Shown here: in pieces, positions 41,703 to 47,941 of the stretch
Layout of the letters: every line of letters starts with the position of its first letter
Numbering within the stretch: the first letter of the stretch is position 1
IMG/VR virus record: IMGVR_UViG_3300015245_000014
Location: 1 to 49,302 of that record
Length of the DNA stretch: 49,302 bases
DNA from: a virus
Strand: one strand, 5' to 3'
Position numbers and translations under genes: made by a program
Notes under the pieces: model-generated
What the model saw: only the letters and a program-made list of their open reading frames with translations
Database searches by the model: none
Told to the model about the DNA's origin: nothing

Positions 41703-41966
41703 CTAATCATTATATATTTCAATTGTATATGAATAACCATATACGGGAGGAGATTTATAAATTCTTACCTCATTTGATATTTTTTCTATTAAGTTAAATA
41801 ATTCTTCCAAAGAATTAATTTCTCTTTCTATATCCCCATCTATAATTATACGTTCTTTACCGTGGAAATTTCGGGATGAAAATGTGAATCCTAAATCGGA
41901 TAAAATAGATATCTCTTTGCATTTATCATTATATATATCTTTAGAGGTCGTAATTCTAAATTTCAT
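41703..41966 (-). CDS. hypothetical protein, 87 aa
   Basis: Not recognised. An alpha/beta protein with the segment REINSLEELFNLIEKISNEV, a strand-plus-helix piece common in small phage proteins, and a C-terminal beta hairpin (GYSYTIEIYND). Its start overlaps the end of a possible 23-codon frame (41956-42027). Confidence 0.6.
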   Translation of the reverse strand: MKFRITTSKDIYNDKCKEISILSDLGFTFSSRNFHGKERIIIDGDIEREINSLEELFNLIEKISNEVRIYKSPPVYGYSYTIEIYND

Positions 41967-42027
41967 TTTTTGAGATTTTTTTTAGATTTTTCATCATTTG
42001 ATCTTTTTGATCGTGTACAATAAACAT
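41956..42027 (-). CDS. possible short peptide, 23 aa
   Basis: ATG 42027 gives MFIVHDQKDQMMKNLKKISK plus three residues. The stop overlaps the next start, and the leader repeat copy B with AGGAG lies 15 bp upstream. The spacing is too long for efficient initiation, so it may be a remnant of a former gene served by that leader. Confidence 0.3.
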   Translation of the reverse strand: MFIVHDQKDQMMKNLKKISKNEI

Positions 42028-42042
42028 TTCCACAGATAATTC

Positions 42043-42069
42043 TCCTAAATTTTTATCATTTATGTTTAT
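42043..42069 (-). repeat. 27-bp translation-leader repeat (copy B)
   Basis: Minus strand ATAAACATAAATGATAAAAA-TTTAGGA. The MNDKNLG start codon of the other copies is changed to ATA here. It lies between the 42085 gene and the possible 23-codon frame. Confidence 0.7.
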
Positions 42070-42084
42070 GGTACATATTTGATC

Positions 42085-42315
42085 CTAAAATTTTTTCTTA
42101 TTATACTTTTGCAACAATTCACCTAATTTATCTATTGCATTAGAAACTTTTTTATATCTCCATCTTTCCAGACAAACGCCTATAACAATACCTAAAATAT
42201 AATAAATTACTCCCGTATGAAATATATTAAATAAAGTTAATATTATTTTTAATAAATATAATGGTATAAATAATAAAATTATTATTTTAAGAAATATTTT
42301 GAATTTATAACTCAT
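42085..42315 (-). CDS. small membrane protein, 76 aa
   Basis: Two hydrophobic helices (about 6-26 IFLKIIILLFIPLYLLKIIL and 31-48 IFHTGVIYYILGIVIGVCLE) are followed by a basic amphipathic tail (RWRYKKVSNAIDKLGELLQK). It starts 11 bp inside the end of the upstream gene. Membrane proteins of this type in early operons often act in exclusion of other phages; no specific evidence. Confidence 0.6.
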   Translation of the reverse strand: MSYKFKIFLKIIILLFIPLYLLKIILTLFNIFHTGVIYYILGIVIGVCLERWRYKKVSNAIDKLGELLQKYNKKKF

Positions 42316-42577
42316 CTAGCATATCTTCATTTATTAAGTCATCAATAATAGATTGGTAATCTTTCCCAGTGTATTCATTAAAATTATTTAACTGGGGGCC
42401 TTTTTTTCTCATAGTACTCCTTAATTTAATAAGTAAAGCCTGATCAATTTCACCATATTTGTCTAATAAATATTTAGCATCCGGATATAAATCATGATAA
42501 TGAATATTTTTAGATAACGGTTTGTTGTCTGAGATTTTCATTAAAGTACAATTACCTTTCTTCCATTTTTTAGTCAT
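42305..42577 (-). CDS. hypothetical protein, 90 aa
   Basis: Not recognised. Basic N-terminus (TKKWKKGNCTLMKI), helical middle and acidic C-terminal end (SIIDDLINEDMLDEL). AGGGGA from leader repeat copy C lies 6 bp before the ATG. Overlaps the membrane-protein gene downstream, so the two are probably co-translated. Confidence 0.6.
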   Translation of the reverse strand: MTKKWKKGNCTLMKISDNKPLSKNIHYHDLYPDAKYLLDKYGEIDQALLIKLRSTMRKKGPQLNNFNEYTGKDYQSIIDDLINEDMLDEL

Positions 42578-42584
42578 AGCTTTC

Positions 42585-42611
42585 CCCTAAATTTTTATCA
42601 TTCATGTTTAT
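42585..42611 (-). repeat. 27-bp translation-leader repeat (copy C)
   Basis: Minus strand ATAAACATGAATGATAAAAA-TTTAGGG. The short frame inside it continues as MNDKNLGESYD and stops over the start of the 42305-42577 gene, which would couple the two. Confidence 0.7.
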
Positions 42612-42626
42612 GGCTGGATTGTTGAA

Positions 42627-42866
42627 TCATACAATTTTATTTGAATTAAGCCTGAATTCTCTATACTTCCTATGCTCTTTTATCGTAGGTTCTTTCAATT
42701 CATCCAATAAGGATGGTATTATTGTTTCTGGAAGATGAACTAATATATTGGCTAAAAACATAGGCATAGAATCTATAATTTCTCTATTATTTTCGTCAAT
42801 ACATACCTTTAATAGTTTCATATATAGGAGGTGTTCGTTATCCTCTTTTAATTGTTTATCACTCAT
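42627..42866 (-). CDS. hypothetical protein, 79 aa
   Basis: Helical protein (MSDKQLKEDNEHLLYMKLLK, FLANILVHLPETIIPSLLDE). I start at ATG 42866, 8 bp after GAAGGA; an ATG at 42893 has no such site. Function unknown. Leftward early operon. Confidence 0.55.
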   Translation of the reverse strand: MSDKQLKEDNEHLLYMKLLKVCIDENNREIIDSMPMFLANILVHLPETIIPSLLDELKEPTIKEHRKYREFRLNSNKIV

Positions 42867-42867
42867 G

Positions 42868-43098
42868 TTATTTATCCTTCTCACACATCTCATAATAATT
42901 TTTTAAGAATTTTTCTTTAATATTATCTGCTGTATATTCCGGAGTGGCATTATTTGGTTCTTCTTTGTGCATAAAAGACAAAATAAATATTAAAGATGAC
43001 CATATAAGATTAATGTCATAACCATTAATAAGTTTTAATATTTTATAAGAAAGTTCTATCCCTTTTTCTCTTTGTTCTTTATCCATCATCTTTTCCAT
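42868..43098 (-). CDS. hypothetical protein, 76 aa
   Basis: Helical, with one hydrophobic stretch (GYDINLIWSSLIFILSFMHK, about 28-47) that could be a membrane helix or the core of a small domain. AGGA lies 9 bp before the ATG at 43098; ATG 43086 is an alternative. The stop is 1 bp from the next start. Confidence 0.55.
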   Translation of the reverse strand: MEKMMDKEQREKGIELSYKILKLINGYDINLIWSSLIFILSFMHKEEPNNATPEYTADNIKEKFLKNYYEMCEKDK

Positions 43099-43404
43099 CT
43101 ATTTTTTCCTATTTTTATTATTATAAGAATCCGTATAAACAGTAGTTACCATGTTATTAAAATCTTTAAATAATTTCATCGCCCCATCTAACGTTTTTTC
43201 ATCTTTTGTTAAAAATCCAATATAGTTAACTAGGGCTTGCCCAAAAGCTGAAAAACACATTCTTCTATTGTCTGCTCCATGCCTAATAAGGGAGGATGTT
43301 ATCTCATTTGATAGAGAAGTAAATACGTGATTAAATTTTTCGTATTCTTCTTTGTTATCTTGTATAAGTTTTTTGTATTTATCTTCAATCATTTCTTCAT
43401 TCAT
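43099..43404 (-). CDS. hypothetical helical protein, 101 aa
   Basis: All-helical, charged (MNEEMIEDKYKKLIQDNKEE, HVFTSLSNEITSSLIRHGAD, YIGFLTKDEKTLDGAMKLFK). I start at ATG 43404, which has AAAAGGAT upstream; the frame is open to 43443 over the previous gene. The family is not recognised. Confidence 0.6.
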   Translation of the reverse strand: MNEEMIEDKYKKLIQDNKEEYEKFNHVFTSLSNEITSSLIRHGADNRRMCFSAFGQALVNYIGFLTKDEKTLDGAMKLFKDFNNMVTTVYTDSYNNKNRKK

Positions 43405-43669
43405 CTTTTGTATCCTTTTTATCATTTTTTTTATATATATCAATTACCCACCCTGATGGAATGTATTGAGATATTCTAGGATTCTCCATTTTTAATATGG
43501 ATTCAATTGATCTATGCAATAGTTGGATATCATCTCGGATATCAAGGTTGGATTCAATCATGATTAATACACGAGAATTTTTTGAATATAGATCAAAAGC
43601 ATATTTATAAGCCTCCGTATAATCAAACTCATGTGTTTTTCCAAATGCATCCTTAATTGTATGTTTCAT
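43397..43669 (-). CDS. hypothetical protein, 90 aa
   Basis: An alpha/beta protein (YTEAYKYAFDLYSKNSRVLI, SIESILKMENPRISQYIPSG). AAGGAT lies 6 bp before the ATG. It overlaps the next gene by 8 bp. Upstream, the 54-bp gap holds the promoter-like sequence of the oppositely directed small gene at 43723. Confidence 0.6.
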   Translation of the reverse strand: MKHTIKDAFGKTHEFDYTEAYKYAFDLYSKNSRVLIMIESNLDIRDDIQLLHRSIESILKMENPRISQYIPSGWVIDIYKKNDKKDTKDE

Positions 43670-43722
43670 GTTGCATCCTTTATATATGGTGGTATCATTA
43701 GATAATCTTAAAGGAGAATCCT

Positions 43723-43857
43723 ATGACTGCCAAAGAATTAATTGCCCAACTTGAAAAAGCATTACCTACAGACCAAGTACTTGTTGGTGGTAAATCAGAG
43801 TTTACGGTAGAGATCATCGACAGTGATAGTACTGTTAGTCTGATCCCCCTTAGCTAA
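43723..43857 (+). CDS. lone rightward small gene inside leftward operon, 44 aa
   Basis: ATG 43723 has a strong ribosome binding site (AAAGGAGA, 43710-43717). The product MTAKELIAQLEKALPTDQVL, then VGGKSEF..., has the same helix-then-strand start as the 1514-1747 protein, a pattern of real small phage proteins. A weak promoter, TTGCAT (43671-43676) and TATCAT (43693-43698) with 16-bp spacing, precedes it. Its last 63 bp overlap, on the opposite strand, the end of the gene at 43795-44067. Confidence 0.55.
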   Translation: MTAKELIAQLEKALPTDQVLVGGKSEFTVEIIDSDSTVSLIPLS

Positions 43858-44067
43858 ATCTTTCAGAATTTCTATTGATGGTTCAGTTATAGAACAATCA
43901 ATAAAATCTTGAGGATTCCCTGATCGCTTGAAATAATCCTTCCCTCCATCAATTATTGCTATTGATCCGCATGAGCATGTAACATAATTATGTGTATGAG
44001 TGGATTCTATTTCATCTCCGCATTTCTCGCACTTGGCTGCATTCCTTATTATTTTACGTATTTTCAT
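43795..44067 (-). CDS. DUF7695-like zinc-ribbon protein, 90 aa
   Basis: The first 55 residues (IIRNAAKCEKCGDEIESTHT, then HNYVTCSCGSIAIIDGGKDY, F-K-R-S-G) fit a small phage/bacterial zinc-ribbon family known to me as DUF7695, with C-x2-C and C-x-C pairs that should bind one zinc. The remaining 35 residues are a helical tail. Function unknown. Its 3' end overlaps the opposing 43723-43857 gene. Confidence 0.7.
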   Translation of the reverse strand: MKIRKIIRNAAKCEKCGDEIESTHTHNYVTCSCGSIAIIDGGKDYFKRSGNPQDFIDCSITEPSIEILKDLAKGDQTNSTITVDDLYRKL

Positions 44068-44095
44068 ATATTTTATTCATCCTCTACTAAAATAG

Positions 44096-44302
44096 CTAAA
44101 AACTTCTCATCCTTTCCATACCCAATTCATATTGGCTTACAGAGCCATGCATACGTCCATATATTCCAGGGTCGTGCGCTAGGATTGATCTAATATCACT
44201 AAATTTTTTTCTTTCAATGTGTTGTTTATTAGATAAACTAAATATTTCAATCCGATCTTTAATTTTATCTTCTGAAATTTCTTTATTTGTACATTCTTTC
44301 AT
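44096..44302 (-). CDS. hypothetical protein, 68 aa
   Basis: Hydrophilic helical protein (MKECTNKEISEDKIKDRIEI, HIERKKFSDIRSILAHDPGI). AAAAAGGAA lies upstream of the ATG. The family is not recognised. Confidence 0.55.
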   Translation of the reverse strand: MKECTNKEISEDKIKDRIEIFSLSNKQHIERKKFSDIRSILAHDPGIYGRMHGSVSQYELGMERMRSF

Positions 44303-44373
44303 TTATTTTTTCCTTTTTAAAATTAAATCATTAATAATTATTTATATTAAATTATGTTATTATATATTTATTA

Positions 44374-44469
44374 TCATTTCCTCTCTTTCCAAAAAACTAT
44401 ATATAGACCAAATAATAGGCCCATACCATTTACAGTCCACAAGAAATACAGAAGGGTAGTTTTAATCAT
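44374..44469 (-). CDS. small single-pass membrane protein, 31 aa
   Basis: ATG 44469 overlaps the stop of the upstream gene, with AGGAG 8 bp before it. The product MIKTTLLYFLWTVNGMGLLF, then GLYIVFWKERK, is one transmembrane helix with a basic C-terminus. The ribosome binding site and overlap make translation likely. Function unknown. The following gap to 44303 is AT-rich with nothing else seen. Confidence 0.55.
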   Translation of the reverse strand: MIKTTLLYFLWTVNGMGLLFGLYIVFWKERK

Positions 44470-44845
44470 CTGTTAACTCCTGTAATTGAGATAAAATCTC
44501 AGACATAAAAATATTTTTAATACAAGGATATACAGATATTGGAACAACATTAACCATCCCAAGGGGGTAATTATCTACGTGCCCTAGTAGTATTTCAGTT
44601 AACCTTAATGCCTTTACCTCTAATTTCTTTAATGTCAAAGTTTTTTTATTCTCATCCATCCTTTCTTCCCTCAGACTTATAAGCTTCTCAAGCTTTTTCT
44701 GAATATTATATACAAGCATTAACGCTCCTTCATAATCTGGTTTACCTCCATGATATACACAACTTCCCGGAGCCTTTATTGCCTCAAATGATTTTTGAAG
44801 CATATCACAAATGTTTGCATAATAAAGTTTTTCTAGATCAATCAT
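44462..44845 (-). CDS. hypothetical helical protein, 127 aa
   Basis: Not recognised. Largely helical (MIDLEKLYYANICDMLQKSF, ALMLVYNIQKKLEKLISLRE) with a central Lys/Glu coiled-coil segment (about 55-85). AGGAGG lies 8 bp before the ATG inside the end of the preceding small gene. It is separated by two small membrane genes from neighbours in the leftward operon. Confidence 0.65.
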   Translation of the reverse strand: MIDLEKLYYANICDMLQKSFEAIKAPGSCVYHGGKPDYEGALMLVYNIQKKLEKLISLREERMDENKKTLTLKKLEVKALRLTEILLGHVDNYPLGMVNVVPISVYPCIKNIFMSEILSQLQELTDD

Positions 44846-44846
44846 T

Positions 44847-45017
44847 TTATTTCCTCCTACCTATACCAATAGTAATTTTATTGGATTTTAAACCGTTTAT
44901 ATCAACAATATTTTCTATTTCTTCCTTTAATTTATCAATTTTTCTTTCATTCTCTTTATTCGAAGTAATTATAAAAATGGTTAAGACAGTTAAAATACAA
45001 AAAGTAATATAAGACAC
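44847..45017 (-). CDS. small membrane-anchored coiled-coil protein, 56 aa (GTG start)
   Basis: A GTG at 45017 is well spaced from GGAAGG in the end of the MarR gene. The product has one hydrophobic helix (SYITFCILTVLTIFIITS), a charged coiled coil (NKENERKIDKLKEEIENIVD) and a basic end. Its own last codons carry the AGGAGG of the next gene. Topology resembles an i-spanin or phage inner-membrane protein. No further evidence for function. Confidence 0.6.
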   Translation of the reverse strand: MSYITFCILTVLTIFIITSNKENERKIDKLKEEIENIVDINGLKSNKITIGIGRRK

Positions 45018-45020
45018 AAA

Positions 45021-45515
45021 TTAATTCCTTCCGTTCAAAAACTTTTCTATTGATTTAAATGACTCTTCTATATCATATAAAGTTTGTTCGCCTACAGAAT
45101 AATCACGGGATAACGTTTCAGCTTGCGCTCTTAAAAATTCATGTAATTTATGGCTCAATTCATGGCCCTTCTGAGTTAGGTTAATATCACTTTGGCGTCT
45201 ATCATTTCTACTTGGCTTTTGCGATAAATAACCATTTTCTACCAATTTTCGTAAGTTATAAGAGACGTTAGAGCCCAAATAATAACCCCTGTGGGTTAAA
45301 TCTCCTACGTTTACCTCATTATCACCGATGTTGTAAAGGAGCAAGCATTGAACATTATTGATATCATATACCCTCATTCTAATAAGTTCTCTTTTAAGAT
45401 CGTCCAGGAAAAGCCTGTGTAACCTCTCTATCATTACAATTGTTCTGTAATATGAATTTGTAATTGGTAAATTTTCTATATCACTTGATTGATTGTCATT
45501 AATATTGCTTAACAT
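45021..45515 (-). CDS. MarR-family winged-helix regulator (LdtR type), 164 aa
   Basis: MarR fold: dimer helix RTIVMIERLHRLFLDDLKRE (24-43), then INNVQCLLLYNIGDNEVNVG (52-71), HTH recognition helix with HRGYYLGSNVSYNLRKLVEN (75-94) and wing GYLSQKPSRNDRRQSDINLT (95-114). The 'R-G-Y-Y-L-G-S-N-V-S-Y-N-L' recognition helix and 'S-x-x-D-R-R' wing are those of LdtR-like regulators of Alphaproteobacteria. GGAGG precedes the ATG. It follows the annealing-protein gene by 14 bp. It may control the divergent early promoters or host LdtR targets (inference). Confidence 0.85.
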   Translation of the reverse strand: MLSNINDNQSSDIENLPITNSYYRTIVMIERLHRLFLDDLKRELIRMRVYDINNVQCLLLYNIGDNEVNVGDLTHRGYYLGSNVSYNLRKLVENGYLSQKPSRNDRRQSDINLTQKGHELSHKLHEFLRAQAETLSRDYSVGEQTLYDIEESFKSIEKFLNGRN

Positions 45516-45529
45516 TATTTCCTCCGTGT

Positions 45530-46468
45530 TTATGCTGCTTTTTCATGGGTTGTAGTAATTTCGCCTGGTTTCTTGTAAGTAGGTGAGGCTTCCAATCTAA
45601 GATCGTCGTTTAATGTGTTGTATTCGGATATCTTCATCTCTTCCAATCTGGTCAATTTATATTTCTGCAAAATCTCCAGTAACCTTTCTGGAGTCACTAG
45701 TCTTTTGATAAAGTTAACTTGGAATTCAGTAACTAAAATGTCTGATTTGGCAATACTTTCCTGAATAATCCCAACATCATTTTCTTTTGCTTCTTGTTCT
45801 AATCTTTTGATTAAAATCTCATACTGACCGATAGATAAATCATCAATTTTGTTAACTTTTGCCCATTCCAATGTTTTTTTAATTCTTTCCTGGTCTCCTT
45901 TAAATAATTTGGTAAGGTTTGCAGACATATCACCATTTATTTTCTGTGGAGTAGTATTGTTATTAATAGTTTCCTTGGAATTTGACTTTCCTACGTTTTT
46001 CTTATTTTGATTATCATCATCTTCCTGAGACATCCCTAAAGCACCAGCTCTAGAGTATCGACGGCCATATGTAATTGCGCTTCCTGTAGACTGACCCCAA
46101 CTCATACCAGCAAGCTTTTCTACTAATATATCCATTGCTCCACTAATGAATTGTCCTGACTCATGGCCAATCCAGGTTATAATCGTTTGCTTTGGCATCT
46201 TGTATGAATTTATGTTGTAGGTTTTGGTCTTTTCATCATAAACCTCCTTAGAAATCTCAACTATTTCCATAGAAGTAGGTAACTGCAATACCACAAGGCC
46301 ATGTTCAGCTAACAAGTCTTGGGATAAATCAATATATTGGCTTAAGTCTGCAAATTTATAATTGTTCTTGTATCCAGATTGATCCTTTTTTGCTTTCTCA
46401 ATTTTTCCTTGCAGTTTTGAAAGAGCTGAAAATAACTCATTAAGCTCATCTGATCTTTGAATAGACAT
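45530..46468 (-). CDS. ERF-family single-strand annealing protein, 312 aa
   Basis: The ERF core is clear: FADLSQYIDLSQDLLAEHGL (39-58), VVLQLP, the IITWIGHESGQFISG strand region and the family signature GSAITYGRRYSRAGALGM (129-146), followed by the acidic QEDDD. ERF proteins anneal complementary single strands in recombination-dependent replication and genome circularisation. The C-terminal 150 residues are a charged tail typical of variable ERF ends. I start at ATG 46468 (GGGAG 8 bp upstream) rather than the TTG at 46483. It is coupled to the preceding gene. Confidence 0.85.
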   Translation of the reverse strand: MSIQRSDELNELFSALSKLQGKIEKAKKDQSGYKNNYKFADLSQYIDLSQDLLAEHGLVVLQLPTSMEIVEISKEVYDEKTKTYNINSYKMPKQTIITWIGHESGQFISGAMDILVEKLAGMSWGQSTGSAITYGRRYSRAGALGMSQEDDDNQNKKNVGKSNSKETINNNTTPQKINGDMSANLTKLFKGDQERIKKTLEWAKVNKIDDLSIGQYEILIKRLEQEAKENDVGIIQESIAKSDILVTEFQVNFIKRLVTPERLLEILQKYKLTRLEEMKISEYNTLNDDLRLEASPTYKKPGEITTTHEKAA

Positions 46469-46469
46469 A

Positions 46470-46937
46470 TCAGATACTCCCAATATTTATATGATTATAA
46501 ACAGGAGGCGCAATAAGATATTTTTTGCACCATTCCCCTGCATTCATTGTATTTTTACCCGTTTCATCCAAAGATTCCTGAAGATGGGCGCAGTCGTATC
46601 TTGTCCATGCTTTAAGAACTTCTCCGCCTTCATTTTGATAGGGGAGTGGTAAATAAATCCTCATAACTAGAGTTTCTTTTTTTACGTTAACAATATAATG
46701 AGCGCCCCATATATCAAAAGGTACAAACTCTGCCTTTTCACTATCAAACATCTGTTTGGCCTGAAGTGGAATTTCTTTTGTTTGTACCTTATCTTCATTT
46801 TTTGCGATAGCCTTTATTAAATTTCTATTTAAATTTCTTATATCTTTTCCACTAATATTCTCCCAAAGGCTTTCAAGTTCTCTTTCCGGTAAACTGTCAT
46901 ATTTTCTCTTGGGATTCAGGTGTATTACATTTGTCAT
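46470..46937 (-). CDS. hypothetical protein upstream of the annealing protein, 155 aa
   Basis: Not recognised. A helical N-terminal part (SLPERELESLWENISGKDIR) and a beta part (FDIWGAHYIVNVKKETLVMR, IYLPLPYQNEGG) with two cysteines. Its stop is 1 bp from the start of the ERF gene, so it is probably co-translated and may act in the same recombination step (for example as an exonuclease partner). No nuclease motif is seen. Confidence 0.65.
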   Translation of the reverse strand: MTNVIHLNPKRKYDSLPERELESLWENISGKDIRNLNRNLIKAIAKNEDKVQTKEIPLQAKQMFDSEKAEFVPFDIWGAHYIVNVKKETLVMRIYLPLPYQNEGGEVLKAWTRYDCAHLQESLDETGKNTMNAGEWCKKYLIAPPVYNHINIGSI

Positions 46938-46983
46938 TTCTTACTCCATATTTAAATTAATTGTATTAAAATTGTTTCATTTT

Positions 46984-47265
46984 TTAGTATGTAAAGCAAC
47001 AAGGATAATTCTTCGAAAAGACCATGTTGTTTTGAAAATCACATGCTTCTTTCTCTGATGGTAGATAATGCCAGATTTCATAAGCTGTCTTGATAAACAA
47101 GCACCGCAAGTTAGGGATGTAATGAAATTCCCACTGGTTTTCGTATGCTTGCTCAACTATTTTTTTTACTACATCCCCTGAATATTTTTTTATCTCCTTA
47201 CTATCAATCCCATCGGACTTGATGCTGAAACCCCATAAGTCTGTGCCGTATGCGATTGCATTCAT
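46984..47265 (-). CDS. hypothetical protein, first gene of the leftward operon, 93 aa
   Basis: Not recognised. Alpha/beta with several aromatic residues (TDLWGFSIKSDGID, QWEFHYIPNLRCLFIKTAYE, IWHYLPSEKEACDFQNN). First gene behind the leftward promoter, the position of a fast early regulator in lambda-like phages. AAAAGGAA lies 5 bp before the ATG. No HTH motif is recognisable, so no repressor role is claimed. Confidence 0.65.
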   Translation of the reverse strand: MNAIAYGTDLWGFSIKSDGIDSKEIKKYSGDVVKKIVEQAYENQWEFHYIPNLRCLFIKTAYEIWHYLPSEKEACDFQNNMVFSKNYPCCFTY

Positions 47266-47307
47266 TTCCTATTCCTTTTCTTATGTGTACAAACATTTAC
47301 AATTACA

Positions 47308-47336
47308 TATAAACACGTATAAAATTGTACTGTCAA
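47308..47336 (-). promoter_or_regulatory. leftward early promoter
   Basis: Minus strand TTGACA (47336-47331), 17-bp spacer, TTTATA (47313-47308), about 45 bp before the first leftward gene. The symmetric half sites GTACAA (47287-47292) and TTGTAC (47325-47330) flank the -10, so a repressor or MarR dimer could bind here. Confidence 0.6.
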
Positions 47337-47354
47337 CAAAAAAATTTACAAATG

Positions 47355-47381
47355 TTGACAAATTTTTGTAGTTATTATACT
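47355..47381 (+). promoter_or_regulatory. rightward early promoter (divergent)
   Basis: TTGACA (47355-47360) and TATACT (47376-47381) with a short 15-bp spacer, 35 bp before the HTH gene. TACAAA (47348-47353) and TTTGTA (47365-47370) form an inverted repeat over the -35, possibly an operator. The short spacer suggests an activator or weak basal activity. Confidence 0.5.
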
Positions 47382-47415
47382 TTCTTGCCTAGAGCTTTAA
47401 AAATTGGAGATAAAA

Positions 47416-47658
47416 TTGCCCCTAAATAATAAGAATGACTGGATTGATGCTAAGGAAGCAGCTAAGTTGCTTGGTCTTCATCATTACACCCTATATGGGC
47501 TTATAAAAAAAAATGAAGAGATGAAAAAGAAGAATCCGGATGAGCTTACAGAGTCAGAAAAGAATTTTCGATGCCCTCCCTATGGGCGTATAGGTAGTCG
47601 ATATCGTTTTATAAGGGAAGATATAGAGAAGTTCATTGAGGAATCAATGAGGACATAA
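47416..47658 (+). CDS. excisionase/AlpA-like helix-turn-helix protein, 80 aa
   Basis: The HTH is DWIDAKEAAKLLGLHHYTLY followed by GLIKK (residues 8-32), and the wing-like end YGRIGSRYRFIREDIEKFIE fits MerR-type excisionase/AlpA domains. An insert of about 20 charged residues (EEMKKKNPDELTESEKNFRC) lies between. I start at TTG 47416, 6 bp after GGAG; the TTG at 47404 would include that site. First rightward gene, in the place of Cro or Xis. It probably regulates the divergent promoters or directs the short recombinase. Confidence 0.7.
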   Translation: MPLNNKNDWIDAKEAAKLLGLHHYTLYGLIKKNEEMKKKNPDELTESEKNFRCPPYGRIGSRYRFIREDIEKFIEESMRT

Positions 47659-47737
47659 TAAGCAGTCAGATCATCTTGACAAGCAATAAGCCGATATGCA
47701 GAATGAGTCACTATTATATTCGAAAGGAGAGAAAAGA

Positions 47738-47758
47738 ATGAGAAGCAAGAAGGCATAA
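47738..47758 (+). CDS. six-codon ORF just before a terminator (leader peptide?)
   Basis: AAGGAGAG followed 6 bp later by ATG-AGA-AGC-AAG-AAG-GCA-TAA (MRSKKA). The stop lies 4 bp before an intrinsic terminator stem. A minimal translated leader in front of a terminator is the layout of an attenuator, but the pairing of an antiterminator is not evident. Confidence 0.35.
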   Translation: MRSKKA

Positions 47759-47762
47759 AAAA

Positions 47763-47786
47763 ACCCCCATTGCCGGGGGTCTTTTT
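47763..47786 (+). terminator. intrinsic terminator between the HTH gene and replication gene
   Basis: ACCCCC (47763-47768) pairs with GGGGGT (47775-47780), loop ATTGCC, followed by CTTTTT. The preceding A-run makes it able to work in both directions. Rightward transcription from the early promoter must read through it to reach the replication gene. Confidence 0.85.
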
Positions 47787-47941
47787 AATCACTAACAATA
47801 CATACATCAAATATGAAAAAAAACATTACCACGGAGGTAATAAGAGTTTATAACACATCTTATTCCCCCCTTCCAAATGTTTTTTTCTGGTTAGTGAATA
47901 AAAAGTTAATTTATTTACAATTTAATCAGGAAATAGAAATT

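Noticed and set aside
46984-47265. CI-like repressor as first leftward gene
   Set aside because: No helix-turn-helix or peptidase S24 motif can be seen in the 93-residue product.
47813-47941. N-terminal extension of the replication protein (43 residues)
   Set aside because: No ribosome binding site before ATG 47813 and the composition looks non-coding; AGGAAA precedes ATG 47942, and known initiator winged-helix starts fit there.
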